Shown here: in pieces, positions 51,601 through 63,458 of the stretch
Position numbering within the stretch: the first letter of the stretch is position 1
Layout: each line of letters starts with the position of its first letter
NCBI GenBank assembly: GCA_963806495.1
Contig: CAWDYA010000008.1
Span: 124,001 to 188,000, forward strand
Length of the DNA: 64,000 nt
Source of the DNA: CAWDYA01 sp963806495
GTDB taxonomy: Bacteria > Acidobacteriota > Polarisedimenticolia > JACPZX01 > DASXTC01
Direction of reading: 5' to 3'
Notes under the pieces: generated by a model
What the model was told of the DNA's origin: nothing
Seen by the model: only the letters and a program-made list of their open reading frames with translations
The model's database searches: none
Made by a program: the position numbers and the translations under genes

Positions 51601-54600
51601 ATGTTTCCACTACGTCCGAGTCGGCTCGTCGTCTCGTCGCTCCTGGCGGTCCTGATCGCCATGGCAGGAACCACGGTGCGCTTCGCGCAATCGGCAGGAA
51701 GTGACGTGCCTATCATGAACGGTCCTTCGAACACCGGCCCGGCCTCGGGCGCGGCCGGCGAAGGCGAATCGGCAGGCGCAACGATGACACAGCCGCAGGA
51801 TCGTATCTCGCGCCGGCTGCGCGCTCAGGTGGCCGCCAACGGCAGCGCTGACGCCATCGTCGTGCTGAAGGAGCCGGGCGGGAAGGGGCGGGCCGAGCGC
51901 GCCGCGCGGGTGAAGGCCATCCAGGACGACCTTCTTCGCGGCTTCAGCCCCGGAGAGTTGAGGGGGCTGCACCGGTTCTCCATGCTTCCCGCCATCGTGG
52001 CTCACGTCAACGCCGGTCAGCTCGCCCGGCTGGAGCACTCCCCTCTCGTCGCTTCGATCGGGCCGAACGAAAAGGGCGGCGCATCGGCTTCCCAGAGCGA
52101 GGAGCTGGTCAACGCCATCGCGCCGCGTCAGGCCGGCCTGCGCGGCAATGGCGTCGTCGTGGCGACTATCGACTCGGGCGTGGATCTCGATCACCCCGAC
52201 CTGGCCGCCGCGGTGATCGGGCAGCAATGCTACTGCCAGGGGTCGGTGCTTGGTGACGGCGTGGGCTGCTGTCCCAACGGTCTCGAGACACAGTCCGGGG
52301 CCGGCTCGGCCAACGACGAGGCCGGCCACGGGACGAACGTCGCCGGGATCATTCTCTCTCGCGGAGACAACGACCTCTCTGCCGCGGGCGTCGCCCCGGC
52401 GGCCAGCCTGGTCGCTGTGCGCGTCCTCGACGCGACCGGATCCGGGTACCTCTCCGACTGGATCAAGGCACTCGACTGGATTCTCAACAACCGGCCCGAT
52501 GTCGATCTCGTCAACATGAGCTTGCAGTCGTATGCGAGCTACTCGCTGCCCTGCGAAGGGATCGCGACGATCAACCAGCTCTTTTCGGATGCCTTCGCGT
52601 CGCTGAAGAGTATCAACGGAACCGTCACGTTCGTTGCCGCGGGCAACCAGGGGCTCAACGGCGCGATGGCGAGTCCTGGCTGCGTCGCTGACGCCCTCAC
52701 CGTCGGCGCCGTGTACGACGCCCCCATGGGATCGTTCACCTGGACCTTTGACGACAGCAGCACCTGCACCGACAGCACGGCCGCCGATGAGGTCGCCTGC
52801 TTCTCCAACACGGCGCCCGCGGGGTACCTCGATCTGCTGGCCCCCGGATGCCGTGTCATGTCCTCGTACGCCAACGGTCGCTATGCCTCGTACTGCGGGA
52901 CCTCGCAGGCCACGCCTCATGCCACCGGTGCGGCGGCGCTGCTCCTGCAGCGTGAGCCGGGCCTGACGCCGGCCGACATCGAGGCGCGCCTGACCTCCAC
53001 GGGCGTGCCGGTGGTCGACCCACGCAACGGCAACAGCTACCCGAGACTGGATGTCACGGCGGCGATACCCGACCTCGATGGAGACGGCGTGGCGGGCGGC
53101 GCCGACAACTGCCCGCTCGTGTCCAACGCCGGGCAGGGGGACTCGGATGGCGACGGCGTCGGCGATGCCTGCGACAACTGCCCGGTGACGGCTTCCGCTT
53201 CCCAGGACGACAGCGACCACGACGGTATCGGCGATGTCTGTGACGGAGCGCCGAACACCAACGCACCCGAGACGCTGTTCGTCGTCGACGAGGCCAACGG
53301 CGGGACGATCTATCAGCTCGACCGGACGACACGATCCATCATCAATTCGTTCCCGACGCCCGAGCCCGCCATCGGTGGTGGCTCGGGCCTGGCCTACTCC
53401 ACGCATCGCGGCACCCTTTTCTACACCAACGGGACAACGGCCGGCACACCGACCATCTACGAGCTCGACCCGATCGCGGGCACAGTCCTGAACTCCTTCC
53501 CGCAGACGAACGTCGACGGTCTTGCCGGCATGAGCGGTCTCGGTGGCAGCGGCGGCGGCCTGATCTCTCTCGCCGTGCAGCCGCCGAACACGCCGGAGCT
53601 TCTCTGGTCGCCCTTCAGCGGCCTCGACTTCAGCGTCGGGTTCCTCGTCGGCGCCGGAGATCTCGCGAACCAGGCCGCCGTCGGCGGCCTCGACGAATCG
53701 CCCGATCCGGCCGATCACGCCGGCTGGTTCTCCCGCGCGACCACCCAGGGCGTGAGCGCACCCGCTGTCGACGTCGGGCAGATTCAGCTCATCGAGTTCT
53801 CGTTCGGCATCGGCGAGCGGTTCCTGGCGCCAACACGATGCGTCTCGCCAGGCGCTGACGGTGTCCTCGACACCACTCCCGCCGGCGACGATCAGATCGT
53901 GGCCAACGAGATCCAGATCGGCATCAACGGCGTGTGCGATACCGTGACCACGCTCGGTGACGACGTTGCCGGCTGCGTGGACGCGGGGACCGACGGCACC
54001 ATCGAGACCATCCCGCAGGGCGATGACATCGTGTCCGGACGTGTGATCCTCCCGGGCCCGAATGCCGTGTGCAACACGACGGCGCCCGCGGCAACCGACG
54101 TGCCCGGCGGCATCCTCAACCGGCGCGTCAACGGAATGGACGCCACGGGCGGCCTGCTGTTCGTGTCGACGAACGACCCGTCGAGCGATATCCTCTACGC
54201 CCTCGACGCCTACGCGCCGCCCTCGACCGTGTTTCCCGGTCCCGGGCCCCGTGGTCGTGGACGCCTGGGTCGACCCGACACCGGGTCTCATCGAGGCCGT
54301 GGCCGCCGGACCGGTCGACGTCGACTTCGACGGCGCGCCCAACGATGAGGACAACTGCCCGCTCGTCTCAAACGGCAATCAGGCCGACACCGATGCCGAC
54401 GGCCTGGGCGACGTCTGCGACAACTGCCCGACGGCGGCCAATGCCTCCCAGATCGACTCGGACGCGAGACGGCGTGGGCGACACGTGCGACAACTGCCCC
54501 GCCACCGCCAACGCGCTGCAGGAGGATCTCGACGGCGACGGCTTCGGCGACGTGTGCGATGCCTGTCCGATCCGGCCCGGTCCGCCGTCGGCCGAGATTT

Positions 54601-57600
54601 GCAACGGGATCGACGACGACTGCGACTTCCAGACCGACGAGGACTATGTCCCGGTCGGTGTGGTCTGCGGTGTCGGCGCCTGCCAGTCGACCGGCGTGAC
54701 CGACTGCGTGAGCGGCACGGTGGTGGACAACTGCATCCCCGGTCCGCCTCTCGGCCCGGATGACCCCACATGCGACGGCGGTCGACGACGACTGCGACGG
54801 CGGCGTGGACGAGGACTACGTCGCGACCGCCACGTCATGCGGCGTGGGCGCCTGCGAGAGCGCGGGCTCGCTGATTCTGCTCGGGCGGGTCCACGAGCGA
54901 CACCTGCACGCCCGGTGCGCCCTCGGTGGAAACGTGCAACAACATCGACGACGACTGCGATGGCGCCGTTGACAACGGCGTGACTCAGGCCTGCTACACC
55001 GGCCCCGCGGGCACCGAAGGGGTCGGCGTCTGCCAGGGCGGCATCTCGACCTGTACGGCGGGGACTTTCGGCTCCTGTGACGGAGAGGTGACGCCGGCCG
55101 CCGACGACGCCGTGTGCAACGGTCTCGACGACGATTGCGACGGGGACATCGATGAGGAAGTGACGGGCTCGGTGAACGATTTGCTCTTCTCCGAGACGAC
55201 CACACTCGTCTCCCTGCCCGCGGACACCCAGACCGGCTTCACCGTGGACATCACGAACGCCGGCGCCGACGGCGTCCGCATCGACTCACTGAGCTTCGCG
55301 GGCTCATCGAGCACCCCGTACGTGACGAACGATACCACCCTGCCCTTCAGCCTCTGTCCGGGTGAGACCGCCACGCTGCACCTGACGGTCGATGCCACGG
55401 CAGCCGCCGAAGGCAGCTACGCTGGAAGCCTGGAAGTGGGCGGGCCCAGCGGTATCGTGGACCATCCGGTCGAGATCGCCGTGGCGGCTGCGCCGCTGCC
55501 CGACCTCACACCGATCTCGGCGACGGGCGTCACCATCTCGGGCACCAGCGGGCCGGCGCCGGTCGACATCAACGAGAGCTTCGATGTCTCGGTCACGGTG
55601 ACCAACATCGGCGCGGCGGCGGCAGGCGCCTTCCGGGTCAACTTCTTCGCCGGGAAGCACGCTGCTCGGCTCCGTGAACGAGACCGCGGGACTGACCGAC
55701 GGCGCCTCGCTCGTCTCCACGCTCAACGTGTCGGGCGGGACCTTGATCGAAGGCACCCACCTGATCCGCGTCGAGGTCTCGCCGCCGGCGGGCGGCGAGA
55801 TCACCACCGCGAACAACGCCACCAGCACGGTGCTCCAGGTCGGAACGCCCACCGTCTCCGGTGCCACCATCGTGGTCTCCGGCTCGGCCACCGCACGGTG
55901 CGCGAGCAACGGGTCGATCGCGGTCGACCTGGGCGGCCGCGCCGACTACTGGCTCGTGGACGAGAACGGCGCGCTGTCCAGCTTCCCCGTGCAGGGAGGC
56001 GACGTGACGTTCCGCGTCTACGACGCCACGGGCACCACGCTCATCGACACCATCAGCGAGGTCACCCACACGCGGACGACGGGCAGCTTCTCGTTCAGGG
56101 CTCTGGGCTCGGCCCAGGGCGACTACATCGTGCGCGCTGACGTCACGGACTTCAGCGTGAGCGGGACATCGGCGGACATACCGCTGACCGTGCCGTCCGA
56201 GCTCCACGTGCACATCGTCACCGCCGTCACCGCCGACGCCGCACGCGCTGAGCTACGACCCGGCGGTTTGCGGCGGCGACATCACGTTCCTCGAATCGGA
56301 TTGCACCACGCCGCTCTCGGGTGATCCGGCGGCGGGCACGGATGTCTGCGTCCGCGCGGTCGTCCACAACCACGGGACGGATGACTTCGGTCCGCAGCCA
56401 GTGTCGATCATCCTCCACGAAAGGCAAGCCTTGGGAGGCTCGGTCGCGCAGACGCTCTTCAGCGGCAAGGTCGAGTTCCCGGCAAGCGGTTCGACCACGA
56501 TCGAGCGTGTCTGGACGGACGTTCCCGACGGCGAGCATGTCGTCGAGGTCCGGATCGAGCCCACCGTGAGCCAGTCCACCAGCGACGATGACGCCACGCG
56601 CGGCCTGCGGGCCGGTACGGGACAGCCGGCCACACCGGTTGACGTGTCTTTCAACATCGGTGGAACCTGCGGCGGATGGTTGTCTGCGAGCGGGCTCGCC
56701 ACCTACGCCGGGACGAACGGACCGGTGCCAACGGGGTGTGCCGCCGTGACGGCCACGCTCTACTACAACCCCGACAGTGCCGCGGATCCGAACGGCTGGA
56801 CGCAGTTCAGCAGCACGAGCGGCGCCCGAACGAACGCGTTCGGTGCGATTCGGACAGGGACGAACGGCTCGGCCACCGCCGGCGACTACCGTCTCGAGAT
56901 CATGGTTGACGACGGGACGCTCGTCGGAACGGGACAGCAGATGTACCATTGCGACCCGCCGGGCGTTCCCGATGGCTCCGTGGGCGTGCCGCCGCCGCCA
57001 TCATCGGGCGAGCCGTCACGCGACGTCTATCTGTACGCCGAGGACATCGCCTTCCTCGGGGACCCGTCCTGCACCACCGGTCTGTTCGCCAACCCCGAGC
57101 CGGGTGACGATATCGGCGTGCTGGCCACCATCCGCTACTACGGGCCGGACGCGCTCACGGGCCAGTCGGTGGTCGTGAGCGAGCTGATCCCGAATGGCGG
57201 CGGCTTCATCACCAACGACCTGGATTGCGGAGGCTCGCCCTGCACCGTCGACCTGCCGGCCGGCGGCGGCATCGGCCAGGTCTGCATACCGTACACGCCG
57301 CAGAGTCTCGGCGCCCGGATCATCCAGGTCCAGGTCTTCCCGAGCGTGACGCAGCCAACGCTGAACGACGCGGCGACCAAGGCGATCTCGGTCGGGACCG
57401 CCGAGTGCACGCTCGACCTGTCGGCGACCAGCCTGCAGCCGCTGGCCGGCCAGCCGGCGTCCCTCACAGTCACCGGCTCGGATGCCACCGCGATCACGAC
57501 GGTCATGTCGCTCGATGTCGTATCCGCGGAAGGGCCGCTGTCGGGGCTCACGTCGTCGTTCGACCCGGCGTCACCTCTGAGCATGCCTTTCGCCGCGGAC

Positions 57601-59871
57601 CTGACCGTGTCGATCGACGGGACGACTCCGGCCGGACGACACCTGCTGTTCGTGGTGGGACAGGCGGACACCTGCTCGGCCGTGGCGGCGTTCGCCGTCG
57701 ACGTGCCGCTCTGCCAGGATCAGGACGCCGACGGGTACGGCTATCCGGGGCAGCCGACCTGCCCCGCCGGCGCGGAACCCGATTGCAATGACGGCGACGC
57801 GTCGATCAACCCGGCCGCGGTGGACCTGTGCAACGGCGTGGACGACAACTGCAGCGGCGCGGTGGACGAGGACTTCGTGCCCACCGCCACCTCCTGCGGC
57901 ACCGGGACCTGTGAGGCCACCGGATCCACGGCCTGTGTCTCGGGGAGTATCGTCGACCTGTGCACGCCGGGCACACCGGCCGCATCGGACGCCGTCTGTG
58001 ACGGTCTCGACGAAGACTGTGACGGCACCGTGGACGAGGATTACGTCTCCACGACTACCTCCTGCGGCATCGGAGCCTGCGGCGCCACGGGGAGCACCTC
58101 CTGCGTCGCAGGGACGATCGCCGATTCCTGCACGCCGGGCACACCGGCTCCATCCGACGCGCTGTGCGACGGGGTTGACGAAGACTGTGACGGCACCGTG
58201 GACGAGGATTACGTCTCCACGACTACCTCCTGCGGCATCGGAGCCTGTGGCGCCGCGGGGAGCACCTCCTGCGTCGCAGGGACGATCGCCGATTCCTGCA
58301 CGCCGGGCACACCGGCTCCATCCGACGCGCTGTGCGACGGGGTTGACGAAGACTGTGACGGCACCGTGGACGAGGATTACGTCTCCACGACTACCTCCTG
58401 CGGCATCGGAGCCTGTGGCGCCGCGGGGAGCACCTCCTGCGTCGCAGGGACGATCGCCGATTCCTGCACGCCGGGCACGCCGGCTCCGGATGACGCGACC
58501 TGCGATGGCGTTGACGACGACTGCAACGGAACGGCCGACGAGGACTTCGTCTCCACCCCGACCAGTTGCGGTGGCGGCTCCTGCATCGGGACCGGCGAGA
58601 CGCAGTGCGACGCCGGAGACATCATCGACACCTGCCAGCCACCCACGGTGGGGGCCACGGAGGTCTGCAACGGGCAGGACGACGACTGCGACGGGATCAT
58701 CGACGAGGGGACGCTCGACGTGCGTGCCGACATCCACACCATCGGCGCCGGGTCGAACCCCGGCTCCACAAAGACCCCGTACGCCGGCCTGCTGGTGGGG
58801 ATCTACGACAAGTCGGATACCTCGTGCGCCCGCACGGTGTGTGGTGGCATCTCGTGGCAGGAGTACGCCTGCATCGTAACGAGCTGTCAGCCGGTCATGG
58901 TCGGCAATCCGGCCGCCCCCGCGGAGGGTCCTACCGATGCCGACGGTCACATCGTGTTCGAGCTGCCCCCGGGCAACTACCTCGCCATCGGCAGTGACGG
59001 CACCGAGAAGCACCTCGGCATCTCGGTGGGCGACGTCGAGTGCAATGCCTCCAAGAACAAGTACCTGCAGAGGCTCGACACCGCGGATGGAAAGCACACG
59101 CCTGCCAGGACCAGCGTGCGCACCGGCTCGGAGCTGCTCGTCATCGAGCCGGAATTCATAGAGTGGACCGGCACGCAGGAGGCCTACCCGTTCGTCTTCG
59201 AGAGCCTCGGCGACTGGTCTGTGACTGCCAGCGTGACGCCACCCGACGGCTTCGTGTCCGACTACGAGGCCCTGTCCACCGAGGTGAGTACCGACACGAG
59301 GGCGCTGCAGTTCACGATCACCGACGTGGGATCCGACTGGGTACCGGCGGAGGTTCGTCACACACTGCTCCACGGGGCCCGCAAGGAAATCATCCGCAGC
59401 CGGGTCGGAGTGAAGCTGGATCCCACCCTTGCGGCACAGAAGCACCTCGATCAGTGGGGTCACCGGCTCGACGCTCAGGGGGATCCGATCCCCGAGCCGG
59501 GGCTCGACCCGCGGGCAGAGCGGCCGGCGGAGCTGATCGGCTGGATCGAGCCGTCGGCGCACGACGCCAACTGGACACTCAAGGTCCGGGTCAACACGAC
59601 GTCGGATGTCCTGTTGATGATGAAGCGGGGCAACGGCGACACCGTGCGGGAGCTGGCCCTGGGCCGCTATCAGCCCGGTGAGTACGCGATCGAGTGGGAC
59701 GGTCGGGACGCGACCGGGCGCAAGGTGGCTCCGGGCTCGTACGCCGCGGCCGTCTCGGTGGACGGAGTGATCGTGGACGCAGCATACGTCATGGGAACCT
59801 CGCGCCAGCCGCGTCAGTCGACGACGAAGGACGATCCGCTTCATCCGCCCGTCGAGGAGGTGGCTCCGTAG
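51601..59871 (+). CDS. Giant secreted subtilase with thrombospondin-type-3, CARDB-like and MopE repeats (six frame breaks)
   Basis: Joined over breaks near 54250, 54467, 54780, 54875, 55656 and 56245 (each one extra base) this is about 2754 residues. Signal peptide (VVSSLLAVLIAMAGTTVRFA); S8 peptidase with IDSGVDLDHPD, GHGTNVAG and GTSQATPHATG; calcium-binding type-3 repeats (DLDGDGVAGGADNCPLVSN); a propeller-like middle; MopE-type Cys/Asp repeats (CNGIDDDCDFQTDEDY); CARDB-like sandwiches (PAPVDINESFDVSVTVTN); further MopE repeats at 57800-58700; and a C-terminal domain with a FlgD-like end (GEYAIEWDGRDATGRKVAPGSY). Likely cell-surface or extracellular, metal-rich and proteolytic. ATG 51601 has GGAGGGGGAG. 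Confidence 0.85.
58009..58484 (+). repeat. Near-identical tandem 168-bp MopE repeats
   Basis: Units begin at GTGGACGAGGATTACG at 58030, 58198 and 58366, exactly 168 bp (56 codons) apart, and differ by only a few bases; divergence starts at about 58485. Each unit encodes VDEDYVSTTTSCGIGACG followed by G-STSCVAGTIADSCTPGTP and CDGVDEDCDGT. Older, diverged copies flank them on both sides. Confidence 0.9.
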
Positions 59872-59902
59872 GGTGATTCGATCCCTCCCCCCTCGGGGAG
59901 AC

Positions 59903-59950
59903 GGCGGGGCCGATGGCATCGGGCAGCCCATCGGCCCCGCCGATTTCTTT
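59903..59950 (+). terminator. Convergent-gene terminator hairpin
   Basis: A perfect 14-bp stem (59903-59916 with 59928-59941) around an 11-nt loop, followed by GATTTCTTT. It ends the giant subtilase transcript; the stem would also form in RNA from the convergent kinase gene, whose stop lies at 59950-59952, but without a U-run on that side. Confidence 0.8.
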
Positions 59951-62658
59951 CAAGGGGAGAGCCGGCGAACCTTCGCCTCGATCGAGGCGGCCTGCCGGAG
60001 CTCAACCTCGGCGTCGGATGCGCGGCCAGCCGCCTCAAGACGCAGGGCGTCGGCCTTCAGCGCCTCGGCATAAGCGGGGTGCTCGCGGCCGACGCTGGCC
60101 TCGAGACTGGCAATCGCCTCGGACAGCAGGCCGGCGGCTTCTTCCATCCCGTCGAGATGCAGCAGCGTCCGTGCGAGCGCCACGCGGCTGAGGGCGGTGT
60201 CGGGATGCGCCGCCGGCAGCACGTCGCCGCGCATCGCGAGCGCCTTGCGGTGGGTGTCGCGCGCCTGCTGCCACCGGCCGGCCGCCTCCTGCGCCTCGCC
60301 GAGCGCGGCCAGCGCCTCGGCCGTGGTCGGGTGGGACTCACCCCGCACCTCCCGCGCGACACGGACCGCCTCTGCGGCGGCCTCGACCGCCTCATCCGGA
60401 CGGCCCGTGGCGGCCAGGATCCGGCTCAGGATCGCGTAGTCCCTCGCGAGGTAGCCTCGTATGAAATCGCCCGCCGGTCGATGAAGGTCGATCGCCTCAT
60501 GCACGAGCGCCTCCGCCTCTTCATACTCGCCTTCGGCGCGCAGGGTGTCCGCGAGGGCCGCCGTGGTGACGGCGCGATACGGATTATCCTCCCCGTAGAG
60601 CCCCGCCTCCATCTCCCGTGTCTTCCGGAACAGTCTCTCGGCCTGCCCGTATCTCCCTTCGAGATGCAGGATGATCGCCAGGTTATAGGTCGACGTGGCC
60701 ACGCCTGAATCGAACCTGCCTTCGGCGAAAACCGTCTTGCCTTTCAGCGCGGCGCGCTGCAGCGTCTCGGCTTCCCGATATCGACCCAACCGCCTCAACG
60801 TGCCTGCGAGGCTCTCACTCGCATTGGCCTCCTCGTAGCGGTTCTGCTCGGTGGGTGGGGCGATCAGGTGCAGGGCATCGAGCGCCTTCCTGAGCACCTG
60901 CGCGGCCTCCTCCAGCCGCCCCGACTGCCTCAAGGCGAGGCCGAGTGTATTGAACGCGTCCGCGAGGCGCGGGAGGTCACGGTTGGGCGCCCGCTCGAGG
61001 ATGCCGATCGCTCGCCGCGCCAGGCTTTCGGCATCTTCGGTGTGCCCCTCGAAGAAACGCAGGTTGGCCAGCTCCAGCCACGTGGCACCGACATCCGGAT
61101 GTGAGTCGCCGAGGTAGTCGCGGCGGATGCGCAGCGCTTTTTCCAGGTGTTGTTCGGACCTATCGTACTGACCCAGGCCACGATCCAGGATCCCGAGAGT
61201 CTCCTCAACGGCCGCCTCTCCTTCCGGATCCTTGCCGAGCTGTTTATGAACCCTGCCCGCGGCGAACTCGAGCGCCTCGCGGATGGTCACATCCTTTCCC
61301 GCACGATCCTCCCGGCTCGCGAGCAACACCTCCTGGATATACGCCACGACGTGCTTTGCCTTGCGCGCCTCGGCCTCCGCGCGCGCGCGCTCACGGCTCT
61401 GGATCGAAAGCTGCACGGACACCGTCACCGCGAATGCCGCCAGCAGCACGAAGACCAGCGCTGTCACCCCGAACGCTACCCGGTGCCGACCGATCAGCTT
61501 GCGCAGCAGATAGGCACGGCTCGGCGGACGCGCCGCGATCGGCCGCGAGTCGAGATACCGCTCGACTTCGTCGGTCAGCTCCAGCGCGCTGCCATAGCGC
61601 CGGTCCGGGTCCTTCTCCAGGCACTTCGCCGCGATCGTCGCCAGGTCCGCGTCGATCGGACCCGTCGTGGAGCCGGCAGTGGTCCCTCGAAGACGCGCCG
61701 GCGGCTCCTCCACGATCCGCCGCACCGCCTCGTGCAACGCGAGCTCGTCCACATCGATCGGCAGCCGCTCCGACAGCAGCTCGTACAGGACCACCCCGAG
61801 CGAATACACGTCCGACCGCGTGTCAATCGCTTCCACGGCTCCCCGCGCCTGCTCCGGGCTCATGTACTCCAGCGTCCCCACCATCTGGCCCGTCCGTGTC
61901 CGAAACGCCGTCTCCAGCCGCGGCGCATCCAGCGCTTTCGCGATGCTGAAGTCGATCACCTTCACCACCGGCCGGCCGCCCACCACCGTCACCAGGATGT
62001 TCGACGGCTTCAGATCACGGTGGACCACCCCACGGCGGTGCGCATGGCGAACCGCCCGGCACACATCCAGAAAGAGCATCACCCGCGCGCGCAGCGGCAG
62101 CCGGCCCGCCCGGCAGTAGTCGGTGATCGGCACGCCGCGCACCAGCTCCATCACGAAGTACGGCTGGCCGTCATCGGCGGTGCCCGCGTCCAGGATCGTG
62201 GCCACGTTCGGGTGATCCATCCGCGCCAGCATCTGACGCTCGGCGTCGAACCGCGCCAGCACCGACGCCGAGTCCAGCCCCGAGCGCACCAGCTTGAGCG
62301 CCACCTCCCGCCTTATCGGCGCGCTCTGCTCGGCGCGGTAGACCGCCCCCATCCCACCCTCGCCCAGCAGGCCCACGACACGATACGGCCCGATGCGCTC
62401 CGGCAGCCGCCGCCGCGTCGTGCCGCCTGCAGCCCCTGCGAGGCTCGTGTCCAGCGCCCTTTTCAGCAGACGCGCGAGCCCCTCGGTCGCAACGGGGGGG
62501 CGCTCCCCCTCGCGCTGGGCGAGCAGCGACATCGCCTCGCGCCTCAGCTCGGCGTCGCCGCCGCATGCTGAGTCGAGATAGGCTCCCCGTTCCTCCTCGG
62601 GCAGCGCCCCGACCGTCAGCACCATCTCCTTCAGACGCGAAAACCGATCCGGTGTCAT
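59950..62658 (-). CDS. Ser/Thr protein kinase with transmembrane helix and extracytoplasmic TPR repeats
   Basis: A 902-residue protein: N-terminal region (1-80), Hanks kinase (about 88-370) with GEGGMGAVYRA, VALKLVRSG, canonical HRDLKPSNI, DFSIAKA in place of DFG, and GTLEYMSPEQARG; one membrane helix (VAFGVTALVFVLLAAFAVTV, about 400-420); a coiled segment; then roughly ten TPR repeats to the C-terminus. The DFG-to-DFS change keeps the metal-binding Asp. ATG 62658 lies within the stop of the ECF sigma gene (TGATG), so sigma and kinase are co-translated, a pairing common in Acidobacteria and Planctomycetes. Confidence 0.9.
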   Translation of the reverse strand: MTPDRFSRLKEMVLTVGALPEEERGAYLDSACGGDAELRREAMSLLAQREGERPPVATEGLARLLKRALDTSLAGAAGGTTRRRLPERIGPYRVVGLLGEGGMGAVYRAEQSAPIRREVALKLVRSGLDSASVLARFDAERQMLARMDHPNVATILDAGTADDGQPYFVMELVRGVPITDYCRAGRLPLRARVMLFLDVCRAVRHAHRRGVVHRDLKPSNILVTVVGGRPVVKVIDFSIAKALDAPRLETAFRTRTGQMVGTLEYMSPEQARGAVEAIDTRSDVYSLGVVLYELLSERLPIDVDELALHEAVRRIVEEPPARLRGTTAGSTTGPIDADLATIAAKCLEKDPDRRYGSALELTDEVERYLDSRPIAARPPSRAYLLRKLIGRHRVAFGVTALVFVLLAAFAVTVSVQLSIQSRERARAEAEARKAKHVVAYIQEVLLASREDRAGKDVTIREALEFAAGRVHKQLGKDPEGEAAVEETLGILDRGLGQYDRSEQHLEKALRIRRDYLGDSHPDVGATWLELANLRFFEGHTEDAESLARRAIGILERAPNRDLPRLADAFNTLGLALRQSGRLEEAAQVLRKALDALHLIAPPTEQNRYEEANASESLAGTLRRLGRYREAETLQRAALKGKTVFAEGRFDSGVATSTYNLAIILHLEGRYGQAERLFRKTREMEAGLYGEDNPYRAVTTAALADTLRAEGEYEEAEALVHEAIDLHRPAGDFIRGYLARDYAILSRILAATGRPDEAVEAAAEAVRVAREVRGESHPTTAEALAALGEAQEAAGRWQQARDTHRKALAMRGDVLPAAHPDTALSRVALARTLLHLDGMEEAAGLLSEAIASLEASVGREHPAYAEALKADALRLEAAGRASDAEVELRQAASIEAKVRRLSP

Positions 62659-63230
62659 CACGACGCTCTCCTGGACAGCTCTCTCGACAGCCACAGCCGC
62701 GCAAAGCTCCAGTCATTGTCCACGGTGCGTCGCGACACACCCAGCACGTGCGCCACTTCGATCGAGGACATGCCGCCGAAGACACGCAGCTCCACGACCT
62801 GGGCCATGCGGCGGTCGAGTGCGGCGAGCTTCTCCAGATTGGTGTGCAGATCCAGTATCTCGCAGTCGGCCGGGGCCGCCAGCGCCAGCGCCTCGTCCAG
62901 CGTGACCCGGGTCAGCCGGCCGCCGCGCTTGCGCGCCGCCTTCTCTCGGGCGTGATCCACGAGGATCTGTCTCATGGCACGCGCGGCGATGCCGAAGAAG
63001 TGGGCTCGACTCTGCCAGGCCAGCCCGTCCTGCTCGACGAGCCGCAGGTAGGCCTCGTTGACCAGCGCGGTGGGACGCAGGGTATGGCCGGTGCGCTCCG
63101 CCTTCATCAGGCCACGGGCGAGCGCGCGCAACTCGTCGTAAACGGTAGCGAAGAGCTGCTTGCGGGACTCCGGGTCGGTGGGGACACGTGTGAGCAGACG
63201 CGCGAACGTCGAGCGGTCCGGCTCGGGCAT
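62658..63230 (-). CDS. ECF sigma factor paired with TPR kinase (TIGR02999-like)
   Basis: The 190-residue sigma factor has region 2 with LRALARGLMKAERTGHTLRPTALVNEAYLRLV and HFFGIAARAMRQILVDHARE, and region 4 with LAALDRRMAQVVELRVFGGMSSIEVAHVLGVSRRTVDNDW. The PTALVNEAYLRL block is typical of the group often encoded beside Ser/Thr kinases, where phosphorylation is thought to replace an anti-sigma factor. ATG 63230 has AGGAGG 7 nt upstream; the ORF extension to 63416 lacks conservation. No anti-sigma gene is present. Confidence 0.9.
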   Translation of the reverse strand: MPEPDRSTFARLLTRVPTDPESRKQLFATVYDELRALARGLMKAERTGHTLRPTALVNEAYLRLVEQDGLAWQSRAHFFGIAARAMRQILVDHAREKAARKRGGRLTRVTLDEALALAAPADCEILDLHTNLEKLAALDRRMAQVVELRVFGGMSSIEVAHVLGVSRRTVDNDWSFARLWLSRELSRRAS

Positions 63231-63412
63231 CAGGCGGCCTCCTGGAGAGACACGCCCGCGCCCGACCCCAGGGCCACGCGCGATCCTGCACCCCGAATCG
63301 CCGCCTTGCGGGCGAGCGGCGTCCGCATTCTCCTCCCCTTGCATCGCGAGCCTGTCAGCGACCCGCGCCCTCGGGAAAATACGGTCCATGGGCAGGATGG
63401 ACACGCGCGGAA

Positions 63413-63441
63413 ACAATACCGGGATCCCGGGTTACGGTCAA
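63413..63441 (-). promoter_or_regulatory. Promoter of the sigma/kinase operon with palindromic spacer
   Basis: On the minus strand TTGACC (63436-63441), a 17-nt spacer and TATTGT (63413-63418). The spacer contains the perfect palindrome CCGGGATCCCGG (63419-63430). The leader to the sigma ATG would be about 175 nt. Confidence 0.6.
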
Positions 63442-63458
63442 TAGGAAGGTGTGCGGGA

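Noticed and set aside
57800..58700. CRISPR array
   Set aside because: The regular repeats are 168-bp in-frame coding units with no unique spacers between short repeats.
51610..59931. Two long minus-strand frames (922 and 786 residues) opposite the giant subtilase
   Set aside because: They mirror the repeat structure of the plus strand, have no start signals, and no conserved features beyond inverse repeats.
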